Assembly (NCBI GenBank): GCA_945607565.1
Contig: CALYZD010000013.1
Location: 1-39,911, forward strand
Direction: 5' to 3'
DNA length: 39,911 bases
DNA from: an uncultured Bacteroidales bacterium
GTDB lineage: Bacteria > Bacteroidota > Bacteroidia > Bacteroidales > Marinilabiliaceae
The translations under genes were made by a program, and so were the position numbers. The notes under the pieces are model-generated. The model was given only the letters and a program-made list of their open reading frames with translations, did not search any database and was not told the origin of the DNA. Of the stretch, positions 7,434 through 15,544 are shown piece by piece. The stretch's first letter is position 1. Every line of letters starts with the position of its first letter.

Positions 7434-10235
7434 TTAGAATGTAACCTTAATGCCAAGATTGTAGAAGCGCGCCTGCGGAGCCGAGCCCACGTTGCGCTCA
7501 AGATGCTCGCGCTCCTTGGAGAGCGTCAGCAGGTTGGCGCCGCTGACGTAGACCTGCGCCTCGCGCAGCAGCCGCGAGCCTTCGAAGAGCGTCGAGGGCA
7601 GATCGTAGGTCAGCTGCACCTTGCCTATGTCGAAGCGGTTGTTCTTGTAGGTCCAGAAGTCGGATTCGGCATTGTTGTTGCCGGCGCTCATCGTGGTCAG
7701 GCGCGGCAGCGATGCCGTGGCGGCCGTCTCGGGCGTCCAGGCGCGGCGTGCCTCCACCGAGTATTTGTCCTCGCCCGACATGCGATAGTAGCTGCCCGAC
7801 TTGGAGGCCGTGGCGCCGTAGCTGCCGCTGCCGGCCACGAAGAGCGTCAGGCCGCGATATTTGGCGGTGATGCCCACGCCGTAGGTGAACGGGTTGCCCC
7901 ATCGGCCCAGCTCCACCTGGTCTTTGGAGTCGATCTTGCCGTCGGCGTTCTGGTCCTTGTATTTCAGGTCGCCGGGGCGGATGGTCTGGCCGAATGAGGT
8001 CTGGTCGGCCGAGGCGTCGATGTCGGCCTGGTCGGCGAAGAAGCCGAGGCACTCGTATCCCCAGAAACCGTCGATGTAGCGGCCTTCGCGCTTCTGGTAG
8101 TCATATTCGTAGGCGGTGTCGTCGCGCTTGGCGGCCTCGTTGGTCGAGAGCATGCCGGTCAGCAGCACGCCCAGCTCCAGCTCGCCGAAGCTGCGGTTGA
8201 AGCCCAGCGCGAAGTCGATGCCGCGGCGCAGGTCGTCGTTGTAGTTGATGTAGGGGATGAACGACGACTCTGGATAGTAGGACATCATGTATTCGGGCAT
8301 CTGCGCGTCCGACGATATGATGAGTCCCTCCTGGCGGTTGACGAAGGCCGATGCCGACAGGGTCAGCATGTCGTCCATGATGCCGGCGCGCAGGCCGACG
8401 GCTATCTCCTTGTTGCGCACGAAGTCGAGGCCCTCGTTGGCGCCGCGCTTGGCCACCGTGCTCTGGAACGACTGGGCGCCGTTCCAGCTCCACCATGCGC
8501 CCTTCTCGCTGAAGGTGCCCACGTAGGAGTTGTAGCCGTTGATGTCGACGTCGTTGGCCAGATTGCCGAGGCTTGCGCTGACCGTTAGGCAGTTGAAGAT
8601 GCCGCCCTCCATGAAGCTCTCGCGGGCCACGTTCCAGCCCAGCGTCAGTGCCGACGAGAGCGCGTTGCGATGACCCTCGGCCAGCTTGGCCGTGTGGACC
8701 ACCGAGCCCGAGAAGTCGGCGAAGTAGCGCTTGCCGAAGTCGTAGTGCACGTTGAAGCCCACGCTGGCGTCGCTCTCGGCGTGGTATTCGCCGGTGTAGC
8801 GATACTGGAATCCGCGCAGCAGAGCTATGGCGCCCACGCTGTGGAGGCCGAAGGTGCGGTCGTAGTTGAAGCGGGCGTCGAAGGCGTAGGTCTGGTCGGT
8901 GCTGCTGTTGCTCAGGTTCTGCACGCCCGAGTGCTTGTCTTCGGTGGCCGTGTCTTTGAAGCCGATGATGACGTCATGGCCGTTGTAGTTGGACCAGATG
9001 GGGCAGAACGACTTGTAGGAGTCGGAGTAGGACTGGTTGTAGGAGGTCGAATAGTCCATGCCGAACTGCGTGGCGAACGAGAGGCCCTGCGTCAGCGGCG
9101 ACAGGTCGATGACCAGGCCGGTCTCGAACTGCAGCTTGCGGTAGGTGGCCTTGCTCTCGCCCGACACCAGCATGTCGGCGAAGACGTTGGTCTTGTCGGT
9201 GAGCGAGCCGCCTATGAACTTGCCGTCGATGATGTTGCTCGACGCATTGATTTCGTTCCAGGCCTCGGTGGCGTTGGGGTCGATGTAGTCGACCGGGATG
9301 AACGGGGCCATGCGGTTGGGGCGCCACGTGGAGGCCGCCGACCAGTAGTTGGCGCCGGTGTAGCCGCGGCTGTTGTAGAACGACACGTTGGCGTCGACAT
9401 ACGACTTGATGTGATCGGAGATGTCGATGTCGACATTGCCGCGCACGTTGAAGCGGTCGGTGTAGCTCTTGCCGGCCTCGCCCTCCTTGAAGTAGGAGCC
9501 GTTGCGGTAGTACGACACGTTGGCATAGTAGCGCGCCAGGTCCGAACCGCCGTCGAGCTCCACGGTGGCGTCGGTGCGGTTGTAGGCCTTGCGAATCCAC
9601 TCCGAGTCGTAGAAATCGACGTCGGGATAGCGGTAGGGGTTGGTGCCCGACGCCGTGTTGTAGATTTCCTCGTCGGAATAGAGCGGGTCGAGGCCGTCAT
9701 TTGCGCGTGCCTGATTGTAGAGCACCATGTATTCGGCCGCGCCCAGATATTCGGGATAGGCCTTGGCCACGTTCCAGCCCGTGTTGACGCGCGTCTTTAT
9801 TCTCAGGTCGCCGGTCTGGCCGCGCTTGGTGGTGATGAGCACCACACCCTTGGCGGCATGGCTGCCGTAGAGCGCGCAGGCGCCCGCTCCCTTGAGGAAC
9901 GAGATGGACTCTATTTCGTCGGGCTTGATGTTGTCGACCGGACGGGGCACGCCGTCGATGAGCACCTGGTAGGAGCCGCCCCAGCCGTTGGTGCCGCCTG
10001 AGATGAATGCGTCGAGGTCCGAGAACGGATAGGTCATGTAGTCCTTTTCGATGACCTCATTGTAGTTGAGCGATGTGGCTCCCACCAGCACGTCGCTGGC
10101 GGCCACGTCCCTGAAGGCAAGGCGCACTGCGGGCCGGGCCCCGACGGTGTCGGCGGTGGCGGGCTCCTGTGCCGCGGCCACCGTGCCGAGGGTGCAAAGC
10201 GCTATTGCGAGATATTTGCATTTATTGTTTTTCAT
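7434..10235 (-). CDS. xusC: SusC/RagA-family TonB-dependent transporter, short form (XusC)
   Basis: Outer-membrane beta-barrel importer of 933 residues, paired with XusD. After a signal peptide ending near AAAQ it goes almost directly into a shortened plug. The usual N-terminal carboxypeptidase-regulatory-like domain seen in XusA (VSGTVVDETGQPLPGVAI) is missing, and no clear DEVIVVG-type TonB-box segment is present. The plug motif is recognisable as EIESISFLKGAGACALYGSHAAKGVVLITTKRG. The barrel ends with the standard pattern (RNVGSAPQARFYNLGIKVTF), aromatic last residue included. A short second SusC fits its place in the xylan cluster, but how it engages TonB is not evident from the sequence. 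It follows xusB by 21 bases. Confidence 0.92.
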   Translation of the reverse strand: MKNNKCKYLAIALCTLGTVAAAQEPATADTVGARPAVRLAFRDVAASDVLVGATSLNYNEVIEKDYMTYPFSDLDAFISGGTNGWGGSYQVLIDGVPRPVDNIKPDEIESISFLKGAGACALYGSHAAKGVVLITTKRGQTGDLRIKTRVNTGWNVAKAYPEYLGAAEYMVLYNQARANDGLDPLYSDEEIYNTASGTNPYRYPDVDFYDSEWIRKAYNRTDATVELDGGSDLARYYANVSYYRNGSYFKEGEAGKSYTDRFNVRGNVDIDISDHIKSYVDANVSFYNSRGYTGANYWSAASTWRPNRMAPFIPVDYIDPNATEAWNEINASSNIIDGKFIGGSLTDKTNVFADMLVSGESKATYRKLQFETGLVIDLSPLTQGLSFATQFGMDYSTSYNQSYSDSYKSFCPIWSNYNGHDVIIGFKDTATEDKHSGVQNLSNSSTDQTYAFDARFNYDRTFGLHSVGAIALLRGFQYRYTGEYHAESDASVGFNVHYDFGKRYFADFSGSVVHTAKLAEGHRNALSSALTLGWNVARESFMEGGIFNCLTVSASLGNLANDVDINGYNSYVGTFSEKGAWWSWNGAQSFQSTVAKRGANEGLDFVRNKEIAVGLRAGIMDDMLTLSASAFVNRQEGLIISSDAQMPEYMMSYYPESSFIPYINYNDDLRRGIDFALGFNRSFGELELGVLLTGMLSTNEAAKRDDTAYEYDYQKREGRYIDGFWGYECLGFFADQADIDASADQTSFGQTIRPGDLKYKDQNADGKIDSKDQVELGRWGNPFTYGVGITAKYRGLTLFVAGSGSYGATASKSGSYYRMSGEDKYSVEARRAWTPETAATASLPRLTTMSAGNNNAESDFWTYKNNRFDIGKVQLTYDLPSTLFEGSRLLREAQVYVSGANLLTLSKEREHLERNVGSAPQARFYNLGIKVTF

Positions 10236-10256
10236 GTTCTGATGTGTAATGGGTTA

Positions 10257-12215
10257 TTACCAGCCGGGGTTCTGCGCGAATCCCTCATAGATGTAGACTT
10301 CCTTGTCGATTATCGGGAACCAGTAGTGCTTGGTACCGTAGTTGCGCTTGAGGATGGTCTCCTCGCGCCAGCCCTTGACGGCGGCCTCGCGCGGGTCGTT
10401 CTCCTCATACCACTTGTCGTCCTCGGTGCGCTCGAACTCCTGCGAGGTCTTGAGCGTGTAGGGAGCCTCGGTCAGCAGCAGCCAGCGCTGCAGGTCGGTG
10501 AAGCGGAAGCCTTCGAAGGCCAGCTCGCAGGCGCGTTCGCGTCGCACCTCGTCCATGAAGCGCTCGCGCGAGCCGGTGTACTTGGCTGCCACGTGTCCGG
10601 CTCCAACGCGGTCGCGCAGGACGTTGATGGCGTCTTCGGCCGTCAGGCTGCAGGTCGATGCTTTGTGAGATGCACCCGTGGCGGCTGCTCCGGCTTCGGC
10701 ATACATCAGGTAGACATCGGCCACGCGCATGTAGGGCAGATAGCTCTTGAAGCCCTGACCCCACTGGTCGGTGTAGCCGTCTATCTTGTTGCCCTGATGC
10801 GGGATGAGCTTCTGGCAGAAGTAGCCGGTGCGGCTGGCCACGGTCACGTCGCGCATGATGCCGCCGGTGTGGAGCGAGGCGTACTTCTGATCCTCGAATC
10901 CGGTGGGAGTGCCGTTGATGTAGACCTCACCGTCGAAGACGATGTCGTGATAGAAGCGCGGGTCGCGGTCTTTGAACGGATGCGTGGGGTCGAAGCCCGA
11001 CTCGGGGTCGGACAGCGGCAGCCCGTTGGCCATGCCGTAGGCGTAGTTGACGTAGTTGGCCGTGGGCACCTGCACCATCGAGCCCATGAAGAGGCTGTTC
11101 ACGTTCGAGCCCCAGTTGGTGGCGAATCCCCAGCGGGCGTCGTTGGCCTGGTCGAAGGTGGTGCCGCGCATCATGGCCTCGACCGAGCCCGGCTGCTTGA
11201 AGTTCTGCTTGACGGTGTAGAAGATGTCAGAGAAGCAGTTGCCGCTGACCTTGGTGCGGTCGTGGTTGTAGAGGGCGTCGTAGTCGGCGGCGTCGTAGTA
11301 GTCGCAGAGGGCGTAGGGCGTGGCTCCCGATTCAATCTCGCTGATGGCCGTGCCCAGCACTTCGGCAGCCTGCGAGGCCAGCGAGGTGTTGTAGGCGTAG
11401 GTCTGGGTGCCGCCTGTCTGCGGTCCGTTTTCGACCAGCGGGCTCGACGCCCACAGGAGCATCTTGCCGGCGTAGGCCAGTGCCGTGGCGCGGGTTATGC
11501 GCAGCGTGTTCTGGCCCGATGTCAGCGAGCCGAAGGGGGCCTTCTCCCAGTTGGCGGGCAGCAGCTCGGCGGCGGCTCGGAAGTCGTCGGCGGCACGCTT
11601 GGCGCACTCTTGGGCTGTCAGACGCGGCTCGTTGAGCACGTCGCTGCCGCCGGGCACGTGGTCGAGATAGGGCATTCCGCCGAACCATACCATCAGTTCC
11701 TGATACCACCATCCGCGGAAGAAGAGCAGCTGCCCTTCGACGGCGGCGCGTTCGGCGTCGGTGGCGTCCACCATCAGGTCCATGTTCTCGAGGCCGAGGT
11801 TGCACTTGCGGATGCAATACCACGACTCGTTCCAGGTGTGGTGCTGGAATCGGCTCTTGCTGGTGTGGTCGTTGGAGCCGTAGAGGAAGCTGAGGTTGCC
11901 GCCCCACGAGGTGTAGTAGGCCTTGAAGTCGCCCTTGTCCATCAGCGTGGTGACGTAGAAGTCGGCGTTGTTGGCCGTCAGAATCTCGTCTTCGCCCCAG
12001 TTGAACGTGGTGTTCCAATAGCACGTGGTCTTGGTGGGGATGCAGTTGTAGAGCTCTTCGACGAATCCCTGGAAGTTCTTGAAGTTCTTGAAGGCTTCGG
12101 TCGGGTTCACATCCGAGTCGGGCTCCTTGTCGAGATAGTCCTCGCACGAGGTGAGGCCACCCATGGCCAGAGCTACCGAGAATGCGGCTATTAATGATTT
12201 GATGTTACGTTTCAT
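10257..12215 (-). CDS. xusB: SusD/RagB-family glycan-binding lipoprotein (XusB)
   Basis: First SusD-type protein of the locus, 652 residues, expected to cap the XusA channel and bind xylan at the surface. The signal peptide ends at Cys24 (LTSC), followed by EDYLDKEPDSDVNPTEAF, the classic SusD N-terminus with an acidic export signal. Helical repeat regions follow (KNFQGFVEELYNCIPT). Near the C-terminus DEVRRERACELAFEGFRFTDLQRW is the family signature, and the protein ends QNPGW. It starts only 9 bases after the xusA stop, so the two are almost certainly co-transcribed and made in balanced amounts. Confidence 0.95.
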   Translation of the reverse strand: MKRNIKSLIAAFSVALAMGGLTSCEDYLDKEPDSDVNPTEAFKNFKNFQGFVEELYNCIPTKTTCYWNTTFNWGEDEILTANNADFYVTTLMDKGDFKAYYTSWGGNLSFLYGSNDHTSKSRFQHHTWNESWYCIRKCNLGLENMDLMVDATDAERAAVEGQLLFFRGWWYQELMVWFGGMPYLDHVPGGSDVLNEPRLTAQECAKRAADDFRAAAELLPANWEKAPFGSLTSGQNTLRITRATALAYAGKMLLWASSPLVENGPQTGGTQTYAYNTSLASQAAEVLGTAISEIESGATPYALCDYYDAADYDALYNHDRTKVSGNCFSDIFYTVKQNFKQPGSVEAMMRGTTFDQANDARWGFATNWGSNVNSLFMGSMVQVPTANYVNYAYGMANGLPLSDPESGFDPTHPFKDRDPRFYHDIVFDGEVYINGTPTGFEDQKYASLHTGGIMRDVTVASRTGYFCQKLIPHQGNKIDGYTDQWGQGFKSYLPYMRVADVYLMYAEAGAAATGASHKASTCSLTAEDAINVLRDRVGAGHVAAKYTGSRERFMDEVRRERACELAFEGFRFTDLQRWLLLTEAPYTLKTSQEFERTEDDKWYEENDPREAAVKGWREETILKRNYGTKHYWFPIIDKEVYIYEGFAQNPGW

Positions 12216-12224
12216 TGCTATGCT

Positions 12225-15200
12225 TTATAATGAGAATTTCAGACCAAAATTTATACGCTTCACTGTCGGGTACTGTCCTTGGTTGGATGCTCCGGCAAAG
12301 TTCGATTCGCGGTCGTCGGGCATATTGGTCCACACCCACAGGTTGTTGCCGCTGACAAACAGCTTGAGGTCGCGGACGGTGAAGTCGCCGAGGTGTATCT
12401 TGTTGAAGGTGTAGGCCAGTTCGACGTTCTTGAGGCGCAGATACGAGCCGTCGTAGAGGTTCTCGGTGCCGGCGCCGTACTGCAGCGAGGTGCCCCAGCG
12501 CGGCGTCACCTTGTCGGCTCCGTCGTGGTCGTCGGACCACCATGTGCCGGTGTCGTAGACGTTGTTGAGCTGGCCGCCGAACGATGTCAGGTTGACGTCG
12601 CGCGTGACGTTGCTGACGCCGTAGAACTGCGCGAAGCAGCTCCAGCCGCGCCAGTCGAGGCCCACGGTCACGTTGTAGGTGTTCTGCGGGATGCTCGAGA
12701 AGCCGTAGGGCGCCGAGTCGTTCGAGTCGATGACGCCGTCGCCGTTGAAGTCGACGATGTAGTGGTCGCCGGCCAGCTTCTGGTCGTTCTTGACGTCGTA
12801 CTGCGGCGCGGCGTAGATGTCGTCGTAGGAGTTGAGGCGGCCGGTGCTGATGTGCGACTTGGTCTGGTTCAGGGCATATCCGGCCGCCTTGCGGTAGGCC
12901 GCCAGCAGCTCGGCGTCGTCCATCCTCTTGACCACGTTCTCGGCGTGGGTGAAGTTGATGTTGGCCCAGGTGCGTATGCCGTTGCCGAACACCTTGTTGA
13001 GGCGCACTTCAATCTCGTAGCCCTTGTTGTTGACCTTGCCGAGGTTGGCCGCCGGCGCGTCCTGGCCGAAGTATGCCGGGGTGGCGCGTCCGGTGCCGGC
13101 CACGTAGACGTCAGAGCGCTTGTCGCGGAAGAAGTCGACCGAGCCGGCCACCAGTCCGTCGAGGAATGAATAGTCGACGCCGACATTGAACTTGCGGACC
13201 ACCTCCCAGTGGATGTCGGCGTTGCCCACCTTCTTCTCCTTATACCAGGTGTAGGGGCTCGCGGCCTGAGTCTCGCCCATGATGGCCGTGCCGCCATAGG
13301 CCCACTCGGTGGTGTAGGCAAAGCGGGGCACGCCGCCGTCGTCGCCTATCTCGCCATACGAGGCGCGCACCTTCAGGATGTCGATTATCTTGTTCTCGCG
13401 CAGACCGCTCATGAAGTTCTCTTCCGAAATCGACCAGCCCAGGGCGCCCGAGTTGAAGAACACGAAGCGGTTGTCGGAGCTGAACTTCTCGGAGCCGTTG
13501 TAGGCGCCGTTGTATTCAAGGAAGTAGCGCGACGCCCAGTTGTAGGTGACGCGGAACACCCAGTCTTCGCGGCGCGACGGGATGGCCGAGCCGCGGTTGT
13601 TTTCCGAACGCTGGAAGAGGCCCATGGCGGTCACGTCGTGGCGGCCGAACTGGTTGCCGTAGAAGAGCTGCACCTGATAGTTGAGGTTGCGCTGCGTCTG
13701 GTTGTTGTCGACCGCGCCGCCCTCGGTCAGCCACTTGATGCCCGGCGCGTAGTCGAACTGGTTGTAGGCCTCGGTGGTCTGCGAGGTCGTCACTTTGCCC
13801 GTGTAGGGGTCGATGTATTTCTGCTGCGGGCTGTTGTAGAGGTCGTTGATGCGGCAGGCCGTCGACACGAAGGTGTTGTCGAACGAGAGCGAGCCGTGCA
13901 GCGCCAGGCCCGGCAGCAGGAACTTGAGGTCCTGGTCGATGATGAAGTCGGTGGTGATGCGCGTGGTGTTGGTCTTGCTGATGCCGGCCAGGGCCACGTT
14001 CTGCGGCGAGTTGGTCACGTTCGCCTTGGCCGGATAGTATCCCCACGAGCCGTCGGAATACTTGGGCAGGAAGACGTCGGGCGCAATGTTGTAGGCGGCC
14101 GCCCAGTTCTGCGCGAAGCTCCAGTCGCCAACGTTGCTGATGCCCGTGTAGCCCGTCTTCTGCGAGCCGAGCGAGCCCGCAAGGTTGACCTTGAAGATGG
14201 TCAGCGGCGTGATGCTGAAGTCGAGGTTGGAGCGGACTGACACCTTGTTGTAGCCGAAGCCGGCGTCGTAGCCGCGGTCGGAGCTGAACTTGCGGAACAT
14301 GTCGGCCTCGTTGATGAAGTCGGCCGAAGCGAAGTATTTGACGAACTTGCTGCCGCCCAGCACGTTGACGTTGGCATTGTAGGACATGGCGTGCTTGCGG
14401 AACAGGAGGTCCTGCCAGTCGACGTTGACGTAGCGCTCGCGGTCCTCCTGCGTCTGCTGGTTGCGATACATGTCGATGAAGTCCTGCGAGTTGACCATCT
14501 CCCACGCGTCGGGATTGATGTTGAGCTCGTGCTCGATGGCCGTGTTGCGCGCCATCAGCGCGTCATACGAATCGAGCTTGCCCGGCAGCTTCGACACCAT
14601 CTTCATGATGGCGTTGGCCGACACGTTGACCTGCGCCTTGCCCTCGGTGCCGCGCTTGGTGGTGATGAGGATGACGCCGTTGGCGCCCTTGACGCCATAG
14701 ACGGCCGTGGCCGAAGCGTCCTTGAGCACCGAAATGGTCTGCACCGACGCCATGTCGACCGAGCTCATCGGACGCTCGATGCCGTCGACCAGCACCAGCG
14801 GGTCCGAATTGTTGGGCGAGCTCGAGCCGCGAATCACTATCTGAGGCTCCTCGGCGCCCGGCAGACCCGTGCTCTGAGTGGTCACCACGCCGGGCAGGTT
14901 GCCCGTCAGGGCGGCGCCGATGTCGGTGATGCCGGCGGCGCGCTCAAGCACCTCGCCGGTGGTCTGCGTGATGGCTCCCACCACCGACGCCTTTTTCTGC
15001 TGGCCGAATCCGACCACAATCACTTCGTCGAGTTCGGAAAACGAGCTTTCCATCTGCACGTCGTATTTCGACTGAGCGGCGTCCACGGCCACGGTCTTGT
15101 TGTCGTAGCCGATGAACGAGAAAATGAGATTGCTGCCGGCGGACACGTTGAGGTTCCACTTGCCGTCAAAGTCGGTGACGGTGCCGGCGGTCGTGCCTTC

Positions 15201-15371
15201 CACGCGGATGGCCACGCCGGGCAGCGGCTGCCCTGTCTCGTCGACAACCGTACCCGACACGTTGCGGGTCTGGGCCATTGCCCACACACCCGACAGTAAC
15301 AGCAGGAAAGACATCAGCGCAACCCTGGCGCCGAACGGTTTCCCATGCTTTGTGTTTGTTGTTCTTTGCAT
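12225..15371 (-). CDS. xusA: SusC/RagA-family TonB-dependent transporter (XusA)
   Basis: Outer-membrane importer of 1048 residues, the first SusC of the locus. A signal peptide ends near AMAQ (residues 31-34). A carboxypeptidase-regulatory-like domain (about 36-108; VSGTVVDETGQPLPGVAI) comes next, then the TonB-box-like DEVIVVGFG (115-123). The plug (about 125-235) ends in the SusC signature LKDASATAVYGVKGANGVILITTKRG. The barrel runs to the C-terminus, which ends in the typical NFGLKFSL. The chosen ATG follows an A-rich leader; a Met nine codons upstream is less likely. Expected cargo is xylo-oligosaccharides passed on by XusB. Transcription probably starts in the 173-base gap upstream, which has AT-rich repeated motifs but no TAnnTTTG box. 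Confidence 0.95.
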   Translation of the reverse strand: MQRTTNTKHGKPFGARVALMSFLLLLSGVWAMAQTRNVSGTVVDETGQPLPGVAIRVEGTTAGTVTDFDGKWNLNVSAGSNLIFSFIGYDNKTVAVDAAQSKYDVQMESSFSELDEVIVVGFGQQKKASVVGAITQTTGEVLERAAGITDIGAALTGNLPGVVTTQSTGLPGAEEPQIVIRGSSSPNNSDPLVLVDGIERPMSSVDMASVQTISVLKDASATAVYGVKGANGVILITTKRGTEGKAQVNVSANAIMKMVSKLPGKLDSYDALMARNTAIEHELNINPDAWEMVNSQDFIDMYRNQQTQEDRERYVNVDWQDLLFRKHAMSYNANVNVLGGSKFVKYFASADFINEADMFRKFSSDRGYDAGFGYNKVSVRSNLDFSITPLTIFKVNLAGSLGSQKTGYTGISNVGDWSFAQNWAAAYNIAPDVFLPKYSDGSWGYYPAKANVTNSPQNVALAGISKTNTTRITTDFIIDQDLKFLLPGLALHGSLSFDNTFVSTACRINDLYNSPQQKYIDPYTGKVTTSQTTEAYNQFDYAPGIKWLTEGGAVDNNQTQRNLNYQVQLFYGNQFGRHDVTAMGLFQRSENNRGSAIPSRREDWVFRVTYNWASRYFLEYNGAYNGSEKFSSDNRFVFFNSGALGWSISEENFMSGLRENKIIDILKVRASYGEIGDDGGVPRFAYTTEWAYGGTAIMGETQAASPYTWYKEKKVGNADIHWEVVRKFNVGVDYSFLDGLVAGSVDFFRDKRSDVYVAGTGRATPAYFGQDAPAANLGKVNNKGYEIEVRLNKVFGNGIRTWANINFTHAENVVKRMDDAELLAAYRKAAGYALNQTKSHISTGRLNSYDDIYAAPQYDVKNDQKLAGDHYIVDFNGDGVIDSNDSAPYGFSSIPQNTYNVTVGLDWRGWSCFAQFYGVSNVTRDVNLTSFGGQLNNVYDTGTWWSDDHDGADKVTPRWGTSLQYGAGTENLYDGSYLRLKNVELAYTFNKIHLGDFTVRDLKLFVSGNNLWVWTNMPDDRESNFAGASNQGQYPTVKRINFGLKFSL

Positions 15372-15544
15372 AGATTTTCTTGATAATTTGATTGTCATAA
15401 TCGATTAGAATTGATTCGAATTCCGGCACCGTGCCAAGGGCATCGGCCGGTGCGCATGGCGGTGCGCGTCATTTTTTAGCTGTCGTTATACATGATGTTC
15501 ATAGATTTTTCTGATGGTTGGAACGATTTTCCTGATGTCATTCA
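15372..15544 (-). promoter_or_regulatory. Leader and probable control region of the xus operon
   Basis: This gap between the GH43 stop and the xusA start has an AT-rich part next to xusA with related 8-9 base motifs: AATTTGATT (15384-15392), AATCGATT (15399-15406) and AATTGATT (15409-15416). The last two are spaced by ten bases. A segment at 15369-15384 recurs with 14 of 16 matches at 15500-15515 (catagatttttctgat form). No consensus TAnnTTTG box is present on the minus strand. An activator-dependent promoter is inferred. Confidence 0.4.

Noticed and set aside
15425-15475. GC-rich hairpins followed by a T run (15472-15477) in the GH43-xusA gap as a terminator
   Set aside because: The T run lies on the plus strand, where no gene ends; on the minus strand it would precede the hairpin, so it does not fit termination of GH43.
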